A stretch of DNA of 64,000 nucleotides from Bacillus nitratireducens (GCF_001884135.1 NZ_MAOC01000026.1:124001-188000); one strand, 5' to 3'; numbered from the stretch's first letter, positions 15,818 to 24,532 are shown. The notes: generated from the sequence alone by a model not told the origin. A program made the numbers and translations.

Positions 15818-17017
15818 TTAATTTTTAACTAATTCATTTACTTTTTCAAGAGAAAAAATACCACTATTTCTAATGTTTTCAACAACTTGTTGTAACACTT
15901 CTTTATCTTGAACGAGTGCAATACGTACAAAGCCTTCTCCGTGAGGTCCAAATGCATGACCTGGTGTAACAACGACATTCGCACGATCCATTAATGCATA
16001 AGCGAAATCTATAGAAGTCCAGCCTTTCGGAATTTCAGCCCAGACGAACATACTACCAGCTGGTTTATCAACATTCCAACCAAATGTTCGGAATCCATCA
16101 ACTAAAGTATCTCTACGTTCTTGATAAATACCGCGATTTTTTTCGCAAAACGAAGCGCCATTTCTTAGTGCAGCTGATGCTGCTTTTTGAATTGGTAAAA
16201 ACACGCCGTAATCTGTATTTGATTTAAATTGAGTAAGTGCACGAACAATTTCTTCATTTCCAATCATATAACCAATACGGCTACCTGCTAAACTATAACT
16301 TTTTGACAAAGAGTTGATTTCTATGCCAACTTCTTTAGCCCCAGGTACAGAGAGGAAGCTAATTGGTTTATTACCATCAAAATAAAATTCAGCATAAGCA
16401 AAATCATGGACGACAATAATATTATGCTTTTTCGCGAATGCGATTACCTCTTTAAAGAAATCTTCATGAGCCATTGCTGGAACTGGATTTCCTGGGAAGT
16501 TCAAAATCATCATCTTCGCTTTATCGGCAATTTCTTTAGGGATAACTTCTAAGTTAGGTAAGAAATCATTTTCTTTCTTTAAAGGCATGTAGTAAGATGT
16601 TGCGCCGGCCATTTGAATTCCTGTTTCATAAGCCGTATATCCTGGGTCAGGAACTAATATAATATCTCCCGGATTTGCAAAAACCATCGGTAAATGAACG
16701 AGTCCGTCTTGTGAACCCATTAATAATAAAACTTCTTTATCGGCATTTAAAATAACGTTATGAGTGTTGTTGTAATATTCAGTTACAGCTTCGTGAAATT
16801 CTTGTATGCCTGTTAATGTGTATCCATAGCTTTCTTTTTCACTCGCCGTATGTACCATTGCTTCTCTTACGAAATCAGCAGGAGGCATATCGGGATTCCC
16901 GATACTTAAATCAATCATTTTATGACCTGCTGCAATTTTCTCTTTTTTATAGGCCCCTAATTCACTAAATATAGAAGATTGGAATGCTTTCATTCTAGTT
17001 GCTAACGTGTAAGTCAT
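15818..17017 (-). CDS. class I/II pyridoxal-phosphate aminotransferase
   Basis: 399 residues from the ATG at 17017 (site AGGAGGGG; an overlapping TTG at 17020 is less well placed). PLP-dependent fold type I: S-I-G-N-P-D-M-P-P near 40, N-F-P-G-N-P near 175, H-D-F-A-Y-A-E-F near 203 and the Schiff-base lysine in S-L-S-K-S-Y-S-L-A-G-S-R near 240. It resembles the LL-diaminopimelate/alanine aminotransferase group, but substrate cannot be fixed. The upstream region has a weak CodY-like stretch (17060-17074, four mismatches to the consensus I remember). Confidence 0.85.
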   Translation of the reverse strand: MTYTLATRMKAFQSSIFSELGAYKKEKIAAGHKMIDLSIGNPDMPPADFVREAMVHTASEKESYGYTLTGIQEFHEAVTEYYNNTHNVILNADKEVLLLMGSQDGLVHLPMVFANPGDIILVPDPGYTAYETGIQMAGATSYYMPLKKENDFLPNLEVIPKEIADKAKMMILNFPGNPVPAMAHEDFFKEVIAFAKKHNIIVVHDFAYAEFYFDGNKPISFLSVPGAKEVGIEINSLSKSYSLAGSRIGYMIGNEEIVRALTQFKSNTDYGVFLPIQKAASAALRNGASFCEKNRGIYQERRDTLVDGFRTFGWNVDKPAGSMFVWAEIPKGWTSIDFAYALMDRANVVVTPGHAFGPHGEGFVRIALVQDKEVLQQVVENIRNSGIFSLEKVNELVKN

Positions 17018-17155
17018 CAAAACCCCTCCTAAAAACAGTGTTTTCTTTCTGCGTTTTTAATTATTCTGAAAACACATGTTAACATTTTATCATTTTTTTA
17101 TGAAAATTAAAACGATTGACAAATTTAGAGGGAGGATAATAAGGGGAAAATAAAA

Positions 17156-17183
17156 ATAACGCAGAAAGTATTTTCTACGTTAT
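17156..17183 (-). terminator. terminator of the 122-aa lipoprotein gene
   Basis: A 12-bp stem with one mismatch, ATAACGCAGAAA with TTTCTACGTTAT, loop GTAT. On the minus strand it is followed by TTTTTATTTT. Confidence 0.75.
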
Positions 17184-17192
17184 AAATGACAA

Positions 17193-17561
17193 TTATTTGT
17201 TTACTTTTTTGTATGTACATGTTTTTTCAGTTGTAAAAAAGTATACATTTAATTTATTATCGACAACTTTTAAAGATTGATCCGATGTAAACGAGTTACC
17301 ATAATCAATACGATACACGTTAGAATTTTTAACAAACGATCCTTTAAATAAATCCTCTTTTTTATTTGTTGTTTGCATTTCCACTAAATTGTGAACAACC
17401 TTTTCTTTCTTTTCCTCTTTTACAACTGTTTCAAATTTATAATATACAGGGCATTCACCTTTTTTATTATCAATGACCTCCCAAGAGCCGTATATATCAT
17501 TATTGCTACATCCACTAAGTAGAACGATTAATATAGGGAAAATAAATAGAAACTTTTTCAT
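17193..17561 (-). CDS. small lipoprotein of unknown function
   Basis: 122 residues. A lipoprotein signal peptide ends at L-L-S-G-C (about residue 18). The mature protein begins S-N-N-D-I-Y-G-S-W-E-V-I, a G-S-W start common in lipocalin-like small lipoproteins, and carries three further cysteines or Cys-adjacent turns (E-C-P-V-Y-Y, K-T-C-T-Y). The site AAAGGAG precedes the ATG. I assign no function. Confidence 0.65.
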   Translation of the reverse strand: MKKFLFIFPILIVLLSGCSNNDIYGSWEVIDNKKGECPVYYKFETVVKEEKKEKVVHNLVEMQTTNKKEDLFKGSFVKNSNVYRIDYGNSFTSDQSLKVVDNKLNVYFFTTEKTCTYKKVNK

Positions 17562-17694
17562 TGTGTACTCCTTTCTTATTCGTTTTTATAAACGTGCGAA
17601 TACGATAGGAATATTGTAAAAAATAAAGTTTAAATTTTTATAAAGAATTATTAAATTTCACATAAAAATTTGGAGAAAGGTGAGATTTTTAAAA

Positions 17695-17734
17695 TAAAAA
17701 GGCATGAATCTAGTGTAATGCTAGATTCATGCCT
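17695..17734 (-). terminator. terminator after the 102-aa membrane protein gene
   Basis: A 14-bp perfect stem AGGCATGAATCTAG/CTAGATTCATGCCT (17700-17713 with 17721-17734) and TTTTTATTTT on the minus strand. Confidence 0.85.
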
Positions 17735-17740
17735 AGTACT

Positions 17741-18049
17741 CTATCTTATGTTATGTTTTTTGAGGATAAATGAAGCGGAAAGAAGAATGACAATTCCATT
17801 TACAATATATACATTTAAAATAACGAAGACTAGGTTAGCTACTCCCAAACCACCTTTATCGAATATAGAGGTGAGTGCTGTAGTAGTCAAAAAGATAATG
17901 GGAGTTAACAATAAAAATAGAAAACCTGCAACAATCCTTCTTTTAAAGTTATTTTGAGATAAGGAAATGGCTAAAAAATTAAGGACGCCAAACATGACCA
18001 ATGAAAAAAGAAGGATAATTAATAATTGGATGCCATAAGACATTTCCAC
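17741..18049 (-). CDS. small four-helix membrane protein
   Basis: 102 residues with four hydrophobic segments (about 5-28, 40-60, 67-85 and 80-98). No motif is recognised. The middle section L-T-P-I-I-F-L-T-T-T-A-L and the length resemble the protein at 52308-52586 in this window, so the two may be distant paralogues. The site AAAGGAG before the start supports translation. Confidence 0.55.
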   Translation of the reverse strand: MEMSYGIQLLIILLFSLVMFGVLNFLAISLSQNNFKRRIVAGFLFLLLTPIIFLTTTALTSIFDKGGLGVANLVFVILNVYIVNGIVILLSASFILKKHNIR

Positions 18050-18158
18050 AGCTCCTTTTTGAAAAACTATAATTTATTTTATTCGAAAGTAGTAGGGGAT
18101 ACTCCTTTAAATATTTGAACTACATAAAGAAAATAGGTTTTAATCCTTGAAATTCAAA

Positions 18159-18193
18159 AAGAATGGACCCAGTAAAATACGGGATCCATTCTT
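18159..18193 (-). terminator. terminator of the MFS gene
   Basis: Arms AAGAATGGACCC and GGGATCCATTCTT with a 10-nt loop; T-run on the minus strand. Confidence 0.8.
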
Positions 18194-18207
18194 AAGAAGT
18201 ATTAGTT

Positions 18208-19410
18208 TTATATATTCGCAGATTGTGACGTTTGTTTTTTAAATTGTTTCTGCTTAGATAAGGAAATAAAAATAATCAACAACGAAATAACTCCGAAGAT
18301 GAGAACCATATATTGTAACCCAATCGTATCTAAGAAGAAGCCAGTTCCAAGTAAGACAATTTGGAACATAACTCTCTCAAACATATTACGGAATGAGAAG
18401 AGGCGACCGTGATAGCTTTTTTCTACTTTCGTTTGGAAAATTGTCGACATAATAGGGAAGAAACAGCCGACACTAAAGCCAAACAAACCAAACGATGTAA
18501 GAGCCATCCATTTTATATCGCTAAAGAACAATGAAAGGTGTGCAAAAGCGGTACAAACAGCGAAGAAATATAACAATTTTTCAGGTTTGAAATGGTCAGA
18601 TAAACGTTTAATAACGAAGGCACCTAACATAAATGCGACACCTTCAATTGTATATATAAATCCTTTAATCGTTGGATCATGTTGCATTTCGCTAATGTTA
18701 ATAACCATTAAATTGAATCCAGCTATAAATAATAGAGGGATAATACTTAATATAAGTGCTGTAAAAGCAATAGGAATTCCTTTTAAAATACGAAATACTT
18801 CCATAAAGCTATTATCTTTAGCTGATTCTTTACTTGAAGTAGTTGACTTTTTATCCTCAAATTGTAGGAAGAAAGTTGAGAGGAATAATAAAGCGTATGC
18901 TGCCATTGAGAAGGCATACATATATTGTAAACTCATTACAACTAAAAGAATTCCACCTAGTGAAGTACCCGCAATACGAGCGATTGTACCAACATTCATA
19001 TGTACACCGTTCATCTGTAATAACTCATGCTCACGAACGATTAGAGGAATTACAGATTGTAATGCAGGGAAATAAAATGCAGCTGAAATTTGAAGTGCAA
19101 CCATAAATGCAATCATGAATGCGATACTTTCATATTGAATGGCGAAAAACATGAAAATAACACTAATAACACGACCGAATCCAGCGTATAGAAGAACTTT
19201 CTTTTTTTCATATTGATCAATGACACGCCCAGCCATTGGGCCAACTAGAACACCAGCTAACAGTCCGATAAATAATATAACGGATTTCATAAAATCAGAA
19301 GGGACGTATTTTTGCATAAATTCAAGATTACCAAGAATACCAAGCCATAACCCTAGACCAGCAATAAACTCCCCAATTAACACAATCCAAACATTTTTAT
19401 TACGCCACAT
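18208..19410 (-). CDS. MFS transporter (12-helix exporter)
   Basis: 400 residues with about 12 membrane segments. Cytoplasmic loop 2-3 has G-P-M-A-G-R-V-I-D-Q-Y-E-K-K-K-V, the MFS motif A variant, and the centre has a charged linker E-D-K-K-S-T-T-S-S. This is the pattern of the enterobactin/macrolide-exporter-like MFS group. The substrate is unknown. The ATG follows GGAGAGG. Confidence 0.82.
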   Translation of the reverse strand: MWRNKNVWIVLIGEFIAGLGLWLGILGNLEFMQKYVPSDFMKSVILFIGLLAGVLVGPMAGRVIDQYEKKKVLLYAGFGRVISVIFMFFAIQYESIAFMIAFMVALQISAAFYFPALQSVIPLIVREHELLQMNGVHMNVGTIARIAGTSLGGILLVVMSLQYMYAFSMAAYALLFLSTFFLQFEDKKSTTSSKESAKDNSFMEVFRILKGIPIAFTALILSIIPLLFIAGFNLMVINISEMQHDPTIKGFIYTIEGVAFMLGAFVIKRLSDHFKPEKLLYFFAVCTAFAHLSLFFSDIKWMALTSFGLFGFSVGCFFPIMSTIFQTKVEKSYHGRLFSFRNMFERVMFQIVLLGTGFFLDTIGLQYMVLIFGVISLLIIFISLSKQKQFKKQTSQSANI

Positions 19411-19702
19411 AATGTAAAACCTCTCCGTCTTTTAAAATGAAAAACTCGTATATAAAACCTCCTTATTTTATGTATTATTTTTAACGAACTTTTATAGAGT
19501 CAGAGTCTATATTACGTGTTTCATTAATTGATTTCAATCTTTTTGATTTGTAAAAAAATGATGAATTAAGTGATACAATGGGTAACTAAAAATACAAAAA
19601 TTCACAAGTAAATTCAAAGGGAAGGTAAGTGTGTGGAAAATAAAAAAAGTAAGAACGCAGATAATACGTCTTACTTTTCTCAAAAAACCAAAATAGATTA
19701 AA

Positions 19703-20137
19703 TTAGCAACACTTATGATCTTGTCCAATAGCTAAACCGCTAAAAGACAGAGGACCAACAATGTCTGCACTTGCACCACTAGTAAGGTTTTCTACAGTTA
19801 ATGAATACTCGTGAGTCCCGCAGCTAACATTTTGATCTATAGCTTGAAATGTTTGTGCGTAAAATTGCTCAGAATCTGTAGATTCAATCCCTACTTGAGC
19901 GTTGAAGATTTCTGTATTGTCACGGAAAATTCGGAATAAAACTTGTGAAATCTCAGTTATACCTTTAACCCCAACTGTAGCAATTAATTCTACTCGATTA
20001 TTACGTGAGTCTCTTCTTGAAATTTTTAATTTAATACTTGCTAGAATTGCTTTTTCTGGGGAATGGGGAATTGCAAAAGTTGTTTCACCGGTTTTATTTA
20101 AAGGTTGAGTAGCTTGATAATCAATGATATGAGTCAT
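19703..20137 (-). CDS. exsC: ExsC-like exosporium protein
   Basis: 144 residues from the ATG at 20137, preceded by AGGAGGTG; an upstream extension to 20194 is untranslated. M-T-H-I-I-D-Y-Q-A-T-Q-P-L and R-R-D-S-R-N-N-R-V-E-L match my recollection of exosporium protein C of the B. cereus group, a structural component of the loose outer spore layer. The C-terminus ends D-H-K-C-C, giving a possible disulfide or metal site. A sigma-K-like promoter lies just upstream, agreeing with late mother-cell expression. Name from memory, not from a search. Confidence 0.6.
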   Translation of the reverse strand: MTHIIDYQATQPLNKTGETTFAIPHSPEKAILASIKLKISRRDSRNNRVELIATVGVKGITEISQVLFRIFRDNTEIFNAQVGIESTDSEQFYAQTFQAIDQNVSCGTHEYSLTVENLTSGASADIVGPLSFSGLAIGQDHKCC

Positions 20138-20158
20138 ATTCGTCACCTCCTCATATAC

Positions 20159-20193
20159 TAAAATATGAAAATAACGATGAATTAGCTTGGACA
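20159..20193 (-). promoter_or_regulatory. sigma-K-like promoter of the ExsC-like gene
   Basis: Minus strand: TGTCCAAGC (20185-20193), 17-bp spacer, CATATTTTA (20159-20167), which fits CATAnnnTA. The start site would fall almost at the ribosome binding site, giving a very short leader. The TGTCCAAGC box recurs at 33674 and 53661. Confidence 0.55.
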
Positions 20194-20250
20194 TATACTA
20201 TAAGATTTTAAGAGAATTGAGGAGTAATGTTGAATAAAGGGAGATAATAT

Positions 20251-20301
20251 AAAAGCATCAAGAAAAAATCCCAATTATGAGAGTCATTTATTGATGCTTT
20301 T
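20251..20301 (-). terminator. long hairpin downstream of the AUA-start gene
   Basis: 11-bp arms AAAAGCATCAA/TTGATGCTTTT enclosing 29 nt. On the minus strand it follows the small ORF stop at 20308; the T-run is weak. Confidence 0.45.
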
Positions 20302-20307
20302 CATACT

Positions 20308-20460
20308 TTAGGCAGAATATTCTTCTTTACGTACTTCGAAGAATTCATTTCGGCGTAAGTAATTAAAAATTTTTTCCGAAACCTCTTCTTCATAAGACAC
20401 TAAGAATCGATGATCAAAAGCATAGAAAGATTGACCTTTAATTAGTTTTACGTAGTATAT
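20308..20460 (-). CDS. 50-residue small protein with an AUA start codon
   Basis: A strong site AAAGGAGG lies exactly 8 bp before an in-frame ATA, and the reading frame then runs I-Y-Y-V-K-L-I-K-G-Q-S-F-Y-A-F-D-H-R-F-L and ends E-Y-S-A. No ATG, GTG or TTG occurs in frame between the upstream stop and that codon. The protein has good codon use and a mixed aromatic/charged pattern like a folded small protein. Either AUA is used here, which is rare, or an ATG has mutated and the gene is silenced. Function unknown. Confidence 0.55.
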   Translation of the reverse strand: MYYVKLIKGQSFYAFDHRFLVSYEEEVSEKIFNYLRRNEFFEVRKEEYSA

Positions 20461-20681
20461 TTTACACGCCTCCTTTAAATTAGGATTCTTAAATACTTTA
20501 TATTATGATGACCTATCTGGTTGTTAATAATACTTAAAATTTCAAAGGGGAGAAGTATAAATTCAAAAAACATTGAAATAGCTTACAAATATGTAATGTT
20601 TTTGTCACCTTTGCCGATAGTTAAAATTAACTAATATCTCCTATAATACAAATAAGTTCCATTAAACAAGGGGGTAGAAAG

Positions 20682-20798
20682 ATGGAGGAAGTAATTGGAG
20701 AAGTTGTAGCAGGGATTTGTGAATTTGTAGTTGAAGTAACGGCAGATGCTATTGGAAATTTAGTATCCGGAAATGATGAGGAAAAAGAAACATTATAA
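20682..20798 (+). CDS. 38-residue acidic small protein
   Basis: ATG 7 bp after AAGGGGG. The peptide M-E-E-V-I-G-E-V-V-A-G-I-C-E-F-V-V-E-V-T-A-D ends in G-N-D-E-E-K-E-T-L. It is highly acidic with one amphipathic helix and a single Cys. A terminator follows at 20832. It is too short for automatic calls, and I know no family. Confidence 0.6.
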   Translation: MEEVIGEVVAGICEFVVEVTADAIGNLVSGNDEEKETL

Positions 20799-20831
20799 TA
20801 GTTTGTAAAAATATAAAGATGATCAAAAAAT

Positions 20832-20862
20832 AAAGGCTGATTTCTAAAGAGAAGTCAGTTTT
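20832..20862 (+). terminator. terminator after the 38-aa ORF
   Basis: 9-bp stem CTGATTTCT/AGAAGTCAG with one wobble, loop AAAG, then TTTTTTTATTTTT. Confidence 0.7.
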
Positions 20863-20944
20863 TTTATTTTTTACATTATATTAATTTTATTTGAATATTC
20901 ATTTGTTATTATGTTTATGAAACTCATAAAGGAGGTGAATAAAT

Positions 20945-21313
20945 ATGTCGAAATTACGGTCTGATTTATCTGATTCTCGTTTGATTGTGGTGAATGTGGA
21001 GGAAAAGGAATATCACTTTGTTGTTCGTGAACATCCCATTGTAGGGAAAATTATATCGCTATTTGAAAATGGAAAAGAATATGGCTTAATAGATAAACAA
21101 ATCGCTAATAAAGATAAATTTATTAAATCGGAGCTTACTAAATTAGATTATTTTAACATAGATGTTCTATATTATACACCTGGATGGATATGGATCGGCA
21201 TGGATCAATTTGGTTTACATGCTCGTGAGGCTACTTATAACGAAGTAGAAGTTATTATGAAGTTGAAAGAGGATTTATATTATATAGATATATATGAAAA
21301 AATAAAAATGTAA
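20945..21313 (+). CDS. hypothetical protein
   Basis: 122 residues after AAAGGAGGTG. Soluble, with aromatic-rich segment Y-Y-T-P-G-W-I-W-I-G-M-D-Q-F-G and several charged helices. No known domain or signal peptide recognised. A hairpin (AGGTTAGGGGA/TCCCGTAGCCT, with mismatches) and a T-run at about 21325-21360 end the transcript. Confidence 0.55.
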   Translation: MSKLRSDLSDSRLIVVNVEEKEYHFVVREHPIVGKIISLFENGKEYGLIDKQIANKDKFIKSELTKLDYFNIDVLYYTPGWIWIGMDQFGLHAREATYNEVEVIMKLKEDLYYIDIYEKIKM

Positions 21314-21378
21314 TAGATATTAAGTAAGGTTAGGGGACAAGTTCCCGTAGCCTTTTTTGTTTAATGGTAAAACGTAAA

Positions 21379-21405
21379 ATTAATATTAATATTAATATTA
21401 ATATT
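21379..21405. repeat. short tandem repeat (ATTAAT)4.5
   Basis: Four and a half tandem copies of ATTAAT in the intergenic stretch. No other copy of this array was seen in the window. Such AT-rich runs are prone to slippage between strains. Confidence 0.85.
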
Positions 21406-21527
21406 CTGTTAATGATGACAGCGTTATAAGAAGTGAGTGGAAAAGAGGATTTGAAAATATATAAAGAGAATTTTAATTATTATATGAATCCTGTATATTT
21501 AAATACCAATAGAAAGAAGATGATAAA

Positions 21528-22313
21528 ATGAGTAGAGAAGAGCTTGTGAAACAACAGTTTGGTAATAATGCGGAAAAATATGTGAAAAGTAAAATTCATG
21601 CAAAAGGACCAGATTTACAATATGTAGTTCAACAAGTAGCGTCTCGTCATAATAATCGTCTTCTTGATATTGCTACTGGTGGTGGACATGTTGCTAATCT
21701 GTTAGCCCCAATGTTTAAAGAGGTAGTCGCTCTTGATTTAACAGAAAAAATGTTAGAAAAGGCAAAAGGTTTTATAGAAGGGAACGGGCATGAAAATGTA
21801 TCATTTGTAGCAGGACATGCAGAAAGGTTACCATTTGCTGAAGAATCTTTTGATACAATTACATGCCGAATTGCAGCACATCATTTTGTTGACCCTTCGC
21901 AATTTATTTTTGAAGTACATCGAACGTTAGAGGATGAAGGATTATTTATATTAATAGATAATGTTTCACCAGAAAATAATGAGTTTGATACATTTTATAA
22001 TTTTATCGAAAAAAAACGTGATCCAAGCCATGAACGAGCTTTGAAAAAAACAGAATGGATTACTTTATTAGAAAAACATGGTTTACAAATGCAGTCATGT
22101 CTTACTTTTGACAAAAAATTTGATTTTGACTGGTGGTGCGATATGATGGATGTGCCTGTGCCAAAGCGCGTAAAGTTAACAGAATGTATGATGAAAACAT
22201 CAAACGAAATGCAGGAATTCTTCAACATTCACTTTGATAATAATAAAGTAGAGTCGTTCTATACTGAGATGGCACTGTTTGTCTGTAAAAAAAGTTCAAC
22301 ATTAAAAAGATAA
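21528..22313 (+). CDS. class I SAM-dependent methyltransferase
   Basis: 261 residues. SAM-binding motif I is L-L-D-I-A-T-G-G-G-H-V-A, motif post-I V-V-A-L-D-L-T, and F-D-T-I-T-C-R-I-A-A-H-H-F is motif II. This is the UbiE/YcgJ-like family that methylates small molecules. The acceptor is not predictable. The ATG has a weak site AAGAAGATGATAAA. Preceded by a 214-bp AT-rich intergenic stretch holding the short repeat. Confidence 0.83.
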   Translation: MSREELVKQQFGNNAEKYVKSKIHAKGPDLQYVVQQVASRHNNRLLDIATGGGHVANLLAPMFKEVVALDLTEKMLEKAKGFIEGNGHENVSFVAGHAERLPFAEESFDTITCRIAAHHFVDPSQFIFEVHRTLEDEGLFILIDNVSPENNEFDTFYNFIEKKRDPSHERALKKTEWITLLEKHGLQMQSCLTFDKKFDFDWWCDMMDVPVPKRVKLTECMMKTSNEMQEFFNIHFDNNKVESFYTEMALFVCKKSSTLKR

Positions 22314-22382
22314 ATTTCTTGCAGAGTTTCTGAAGTACGATATACTTAGTACAGAGAAAATGAGAATTGAGGAATAGTAATA

Positions 22383-22571
22383 ATGATTCGTGTACGTATT
22401 GAAGGAACTGAGGAAGAAATGCTTGAATTTTTGCAAAGAATGCCTGATATTCCTGGGTTTGAAAAAACACATATGAGAGAACCGAGAAAAGGGAATAATC
22501 CGAAATATGATTCAAGCAAAAGTGTACTAGCATATTTATCTTATAAAAAGATTGAAGTCGCCAATAAGTAA
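22383..22571 (+). CDS. DUF3970-like small protein
   Basis: 62 residues, beginning M-I-R-V-R-I-E-G-T-E-E-E-M-L-E-F and containing R-E-P-R-K-G-N-N-P-K-Y-D-S-S. I associate this pattern with the small family DUF3970. The site GAGGAATAGTAATA precedes the ATG. A weak hairpin of the stop region (GTCGCC/GGCGGC) with TTTTTT follows. Role unknown. Confidence 0.6.
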   Translation: MIRVRIEGTEEEMLEFLQRMPDIPGFEKTHMREPRKGNNPKYDSSKSVLAYLSYKKIEVANK

Positions 22572-22655
22572 TAAATAGGCGGCTTTTTTAATTATCTCTG
22601 TTTCACCGCCTTGTCTTTTTCGCATAATAATGATAGTAGATTATGCTGGAGAGGG

Positions 22656-23621
22656 GTGAGGAAAGTTAATAAAAAAATAATCTTTTTCGGAGATTTTGGA
22701 ATTGATGATGCGGTAACGTTAATTTATGCGAATAAAACATGCCAATTAGATATTTTAGGTATTGTTGCAGAGTATGGAAACGTATCAAGAGAAATTGTTA
22801 CCGAAAATGTATATTTTTTAGAAAGATACTATGCTACAAAAGTAAAGATTATCGAAGGTGCCAGTAGACCGATGACAGCTGAAGAACCTTTATTTTTCCC
22901 TGAAATTCATGGGGATCACGGTTTAGGTCCAATTATTCCACCGAAAATGAGAATTTGTGAAAGAGAAAATTTTTGTGAATTGATTAAATTAATTGAGCCT
23001 TGTCCAGAAGATATTATTATAGTGGCGACGGGACGATTAACAACACTTGCAACATTATTTTTATTGTACCCCAATTTAATGAATCGAGTATGTTCTTATT
23101 ATATAATGGGTGGTGCTTTTCTTTTTCCAGGAAACGTTACACCAGTATCGGAAGCTAATTTTTACGGCGATCCAATTGCGGCGAATATCGTTATGAAATA
23201 CGCGAAGAATGCTACTATATATCCGTTAAATGTAACGCAGCGCGCTCTTATTACGCCTGAAATGGTCGATATTATTGATAAAGAAGGAACCGGACAGGCG
23301 AAACTTATTAAACCAATGATTGATTTTTATTTTGAAAACTTTTATAAAAAAGAATACCCAGGTATTGCTGGGAGTCCGATCCACGATTTACTTCCGTTCA
23401 TTTCTTTTATAAATGATAATATTTTTGAATATAAAAAATCAGCAGTTTGGATTAGTACGACGAATGATGTAACGAGAGGTCAAAGTGTAGCTGACTTTAG
23501 AAAAATTGCTGAGCCAACACGATTTGATAATCGCCCGATACAAAGAATCGCCGTTGAATTTAATTATCAAGCGTTTAAAGACGAATTTATGAGAACAATA
23601 TTGAAGCCAGATTGCCCTTAA
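22656..23621 (+). CDS. nucleoside-hydrolase-like protein with altered metal motif
   Basis: 321 residues from a GTG at 22656, only weakly supported (GGAG two to four bases before); a TTG at 22611 would add 15 residues. The fold is of inosine-uridine nucleoside hydrolase: L-G-I-V-A-E-Y-G-N, I-M-G-G-A and the C-terminal H-D residue (S-P-I-H-D). The calcium-binding D-T-D-P-G-x-D-D motif reads F-G-D-F-G-I-D-D, so the first Asp is replaced. It probably hydrolyses or binds a ribonucleoside-like ligand, but activity is doubtful. Confidence 0.7.
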   Translation: MRKVNKKIIFFGDFGIDDAVTLIYANKTCQLDILGIVAEYGNVSREIVTENVYFLERYYATKVKIIEGASRPMTAEEPLFFPEIHGDHGLGPIIPPKMRICERENFCELIKLIEPCPEDIIIVATGRLTTLATLFLLYPNLMNRVCSYYIMGGAFLFPGNVTPVSEANFYGDPIAANIVMKYAKNATIYPLNVTQRALITPEMVDIIDKEGTGQAKLIKPMIDFYFENFYKKEYPGIAGSPIHDLLPFISFINDNIFEYKKSAVWISTTNDVTRGQSVADFRKIAEPTRFDNRPIQRIAVEFNYQAFKDEFMRTILKPDCP

Positions 23622-23744
23622 TTGGTTGAGCAGATTTGAATGATTTTCATAAGACGAATAACTTACGAAAAATGTAACATAACTAATGGTAAGCAATTGT
23701 TTCAGATTTTATTTATATTGGTTAAATATACAGGAGGTTATCAT

Positions 23745-23987
23745 ATGATTTGGTATTTAATCGTCGGTGGTATATTAGGATGGTTTGCAAGTTTAATTAC
23801 TGGAAAGGATGTGCCGGGCGGTGTAATTGGTAATATTATTGCTGGTATTATCGGTTCTTGGCTTGGTTCGTTATTACTTGGTAAATTCGGTCCTGTTATT
23901 GGTGGCTTTGCAATTATTCCAGCTTTAATAGGTGCGATTATTTTAATCTTCATCGTGAGTTTTCTGTTACGAGCAATTCGGAAATGA
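23745..23987 (+). CDS. GlsB/YeaQ/YmgE-family stress-response membrane protein
   Basis: 80 residues from the ATG after CAGGAGG. Two or three hydrophobic segments and a Gly-rich backbone: I-V-G-G-I-L-G-W-F-A-S-L-I-T-G and G-V-I-G-N-I-I-A-G-I-I-G-S-W-L-G-S. This matches the transglycosylase-associated protein family, often induced by envelope stress. The longer frame from 23640 lacks a ribosome site. Confidence 0.85.
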   Translation: MIWYLIVGGILGWFASLITGKDVPGGVIGNIIAGIIGSWLGSLLLGKFGPVIGGFAIIPALIGAIILIFIVSFLLRAIRK

Positions 23988-23994
23988 AGATAGG

Positions 23995-24028
23995 TGGACT
24001 GTTTACATTTGTAAGCAGTCCATTTTAT
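23995..24028 (+). terminator. terminator after the GlsB-like gene
   Basis: A 12-bp stem TGGACTGTTTAC/GTAAGCAGTCCA with one wobble, loop ATTT, then ATTTTAT. Confidence 0.75.
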
Positions 24029-24066
24029 ATGTTATGCTACTGTTATACAATCAGGAGGTGTCAGCA

Positions 24067-24462
24067 TTGAAATCATTCACAGTAAATTTCCATCAAGAAG
24101 ATAATGCAAAAGCGACAACAGTACATAAATTAAGTGAAGAGGACTTCGATAAAGCAACAGAAAAAGGTACTCGTCATCTATTTGATTTAGATACAAACGT
24201 TGGTTTCTTCGTATTCTTTGATGCTGAAGATGCAGAAGGTAATGATCAATACTTAATGTTACAATATGAAGGAGATCATGAAGAACCAAGTGCTTGCTAC
24301 GGATTTGATTTAAAACTATACTATCAATTTTTAGCATTATACTTAAATGATCTTGAATTCCAAGGTGAAACAAATGAAGAAGAGGAAGAGTATGGTCCAA
24401 TTCATCATTTAGCTCACTTACTTTACCATATCGTTGAAGACGGTAAATCAATCGAAGTGTAA
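24067..24462 (+). CDS. acidic hypothetical protein
   Basis: 131 residues from the TTG at 24067 (site AGGAGGTG). Very acidic: E-E-E-E-E-Y-G-P-I near residue 107 and repeated F-F-D-A-E-D-A-E-G. No membrane segment or signal. Likely a soluble regulatory or binding protein of the Bacillus cereus group; no family is recognised. The terminator at 24478 follows. Confidence 0.6.
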   Translation: MKSFTVNFHQEDNAKATTVHKLSEEDFDKATEKGTRHLFDLDTNVGFFVFFDAEDAEGNDQYLMLQYEGDHEEPSACYGFDLKLYYQFLALYLNDLEFQGETNEEEEEYGPIHHLAHLLYHIVEDGKSIEV

Positions 24463-24477
24463 ATATACATATTTTGA

Positions 24478-24505
24478 AGCTGTCCTTAAATAGGACAGCT
24501 TTTTT
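24478..24505 (+). terminator. terminator after the acidic protein gene
   Basis: AGCTGTCC/GGACAGCT 8-bp stem (24478-24485 with 24493-24500), loop TTAAATA, then TTTTT. Confidence 0.85.
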
Positions 24506-24532
24506 AATTATATAAATTGGCAATCTTAATGG

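Noticed and set aside
17060-17074. CodY box before the aminotransferase
   Set aside because: Four mismatches to the consensus; too weak to call as a feature.
18587-19075. 162-residue plus-strand ORF
   Set aside because: Antisense to the MFS gene; composition is that of a shadow frame.
24077-24523. 148-residue minus-strand ORF
   Set aside because: Antisense shadow of the acidic protein gene; low-complexity Leu/His-rich translation.
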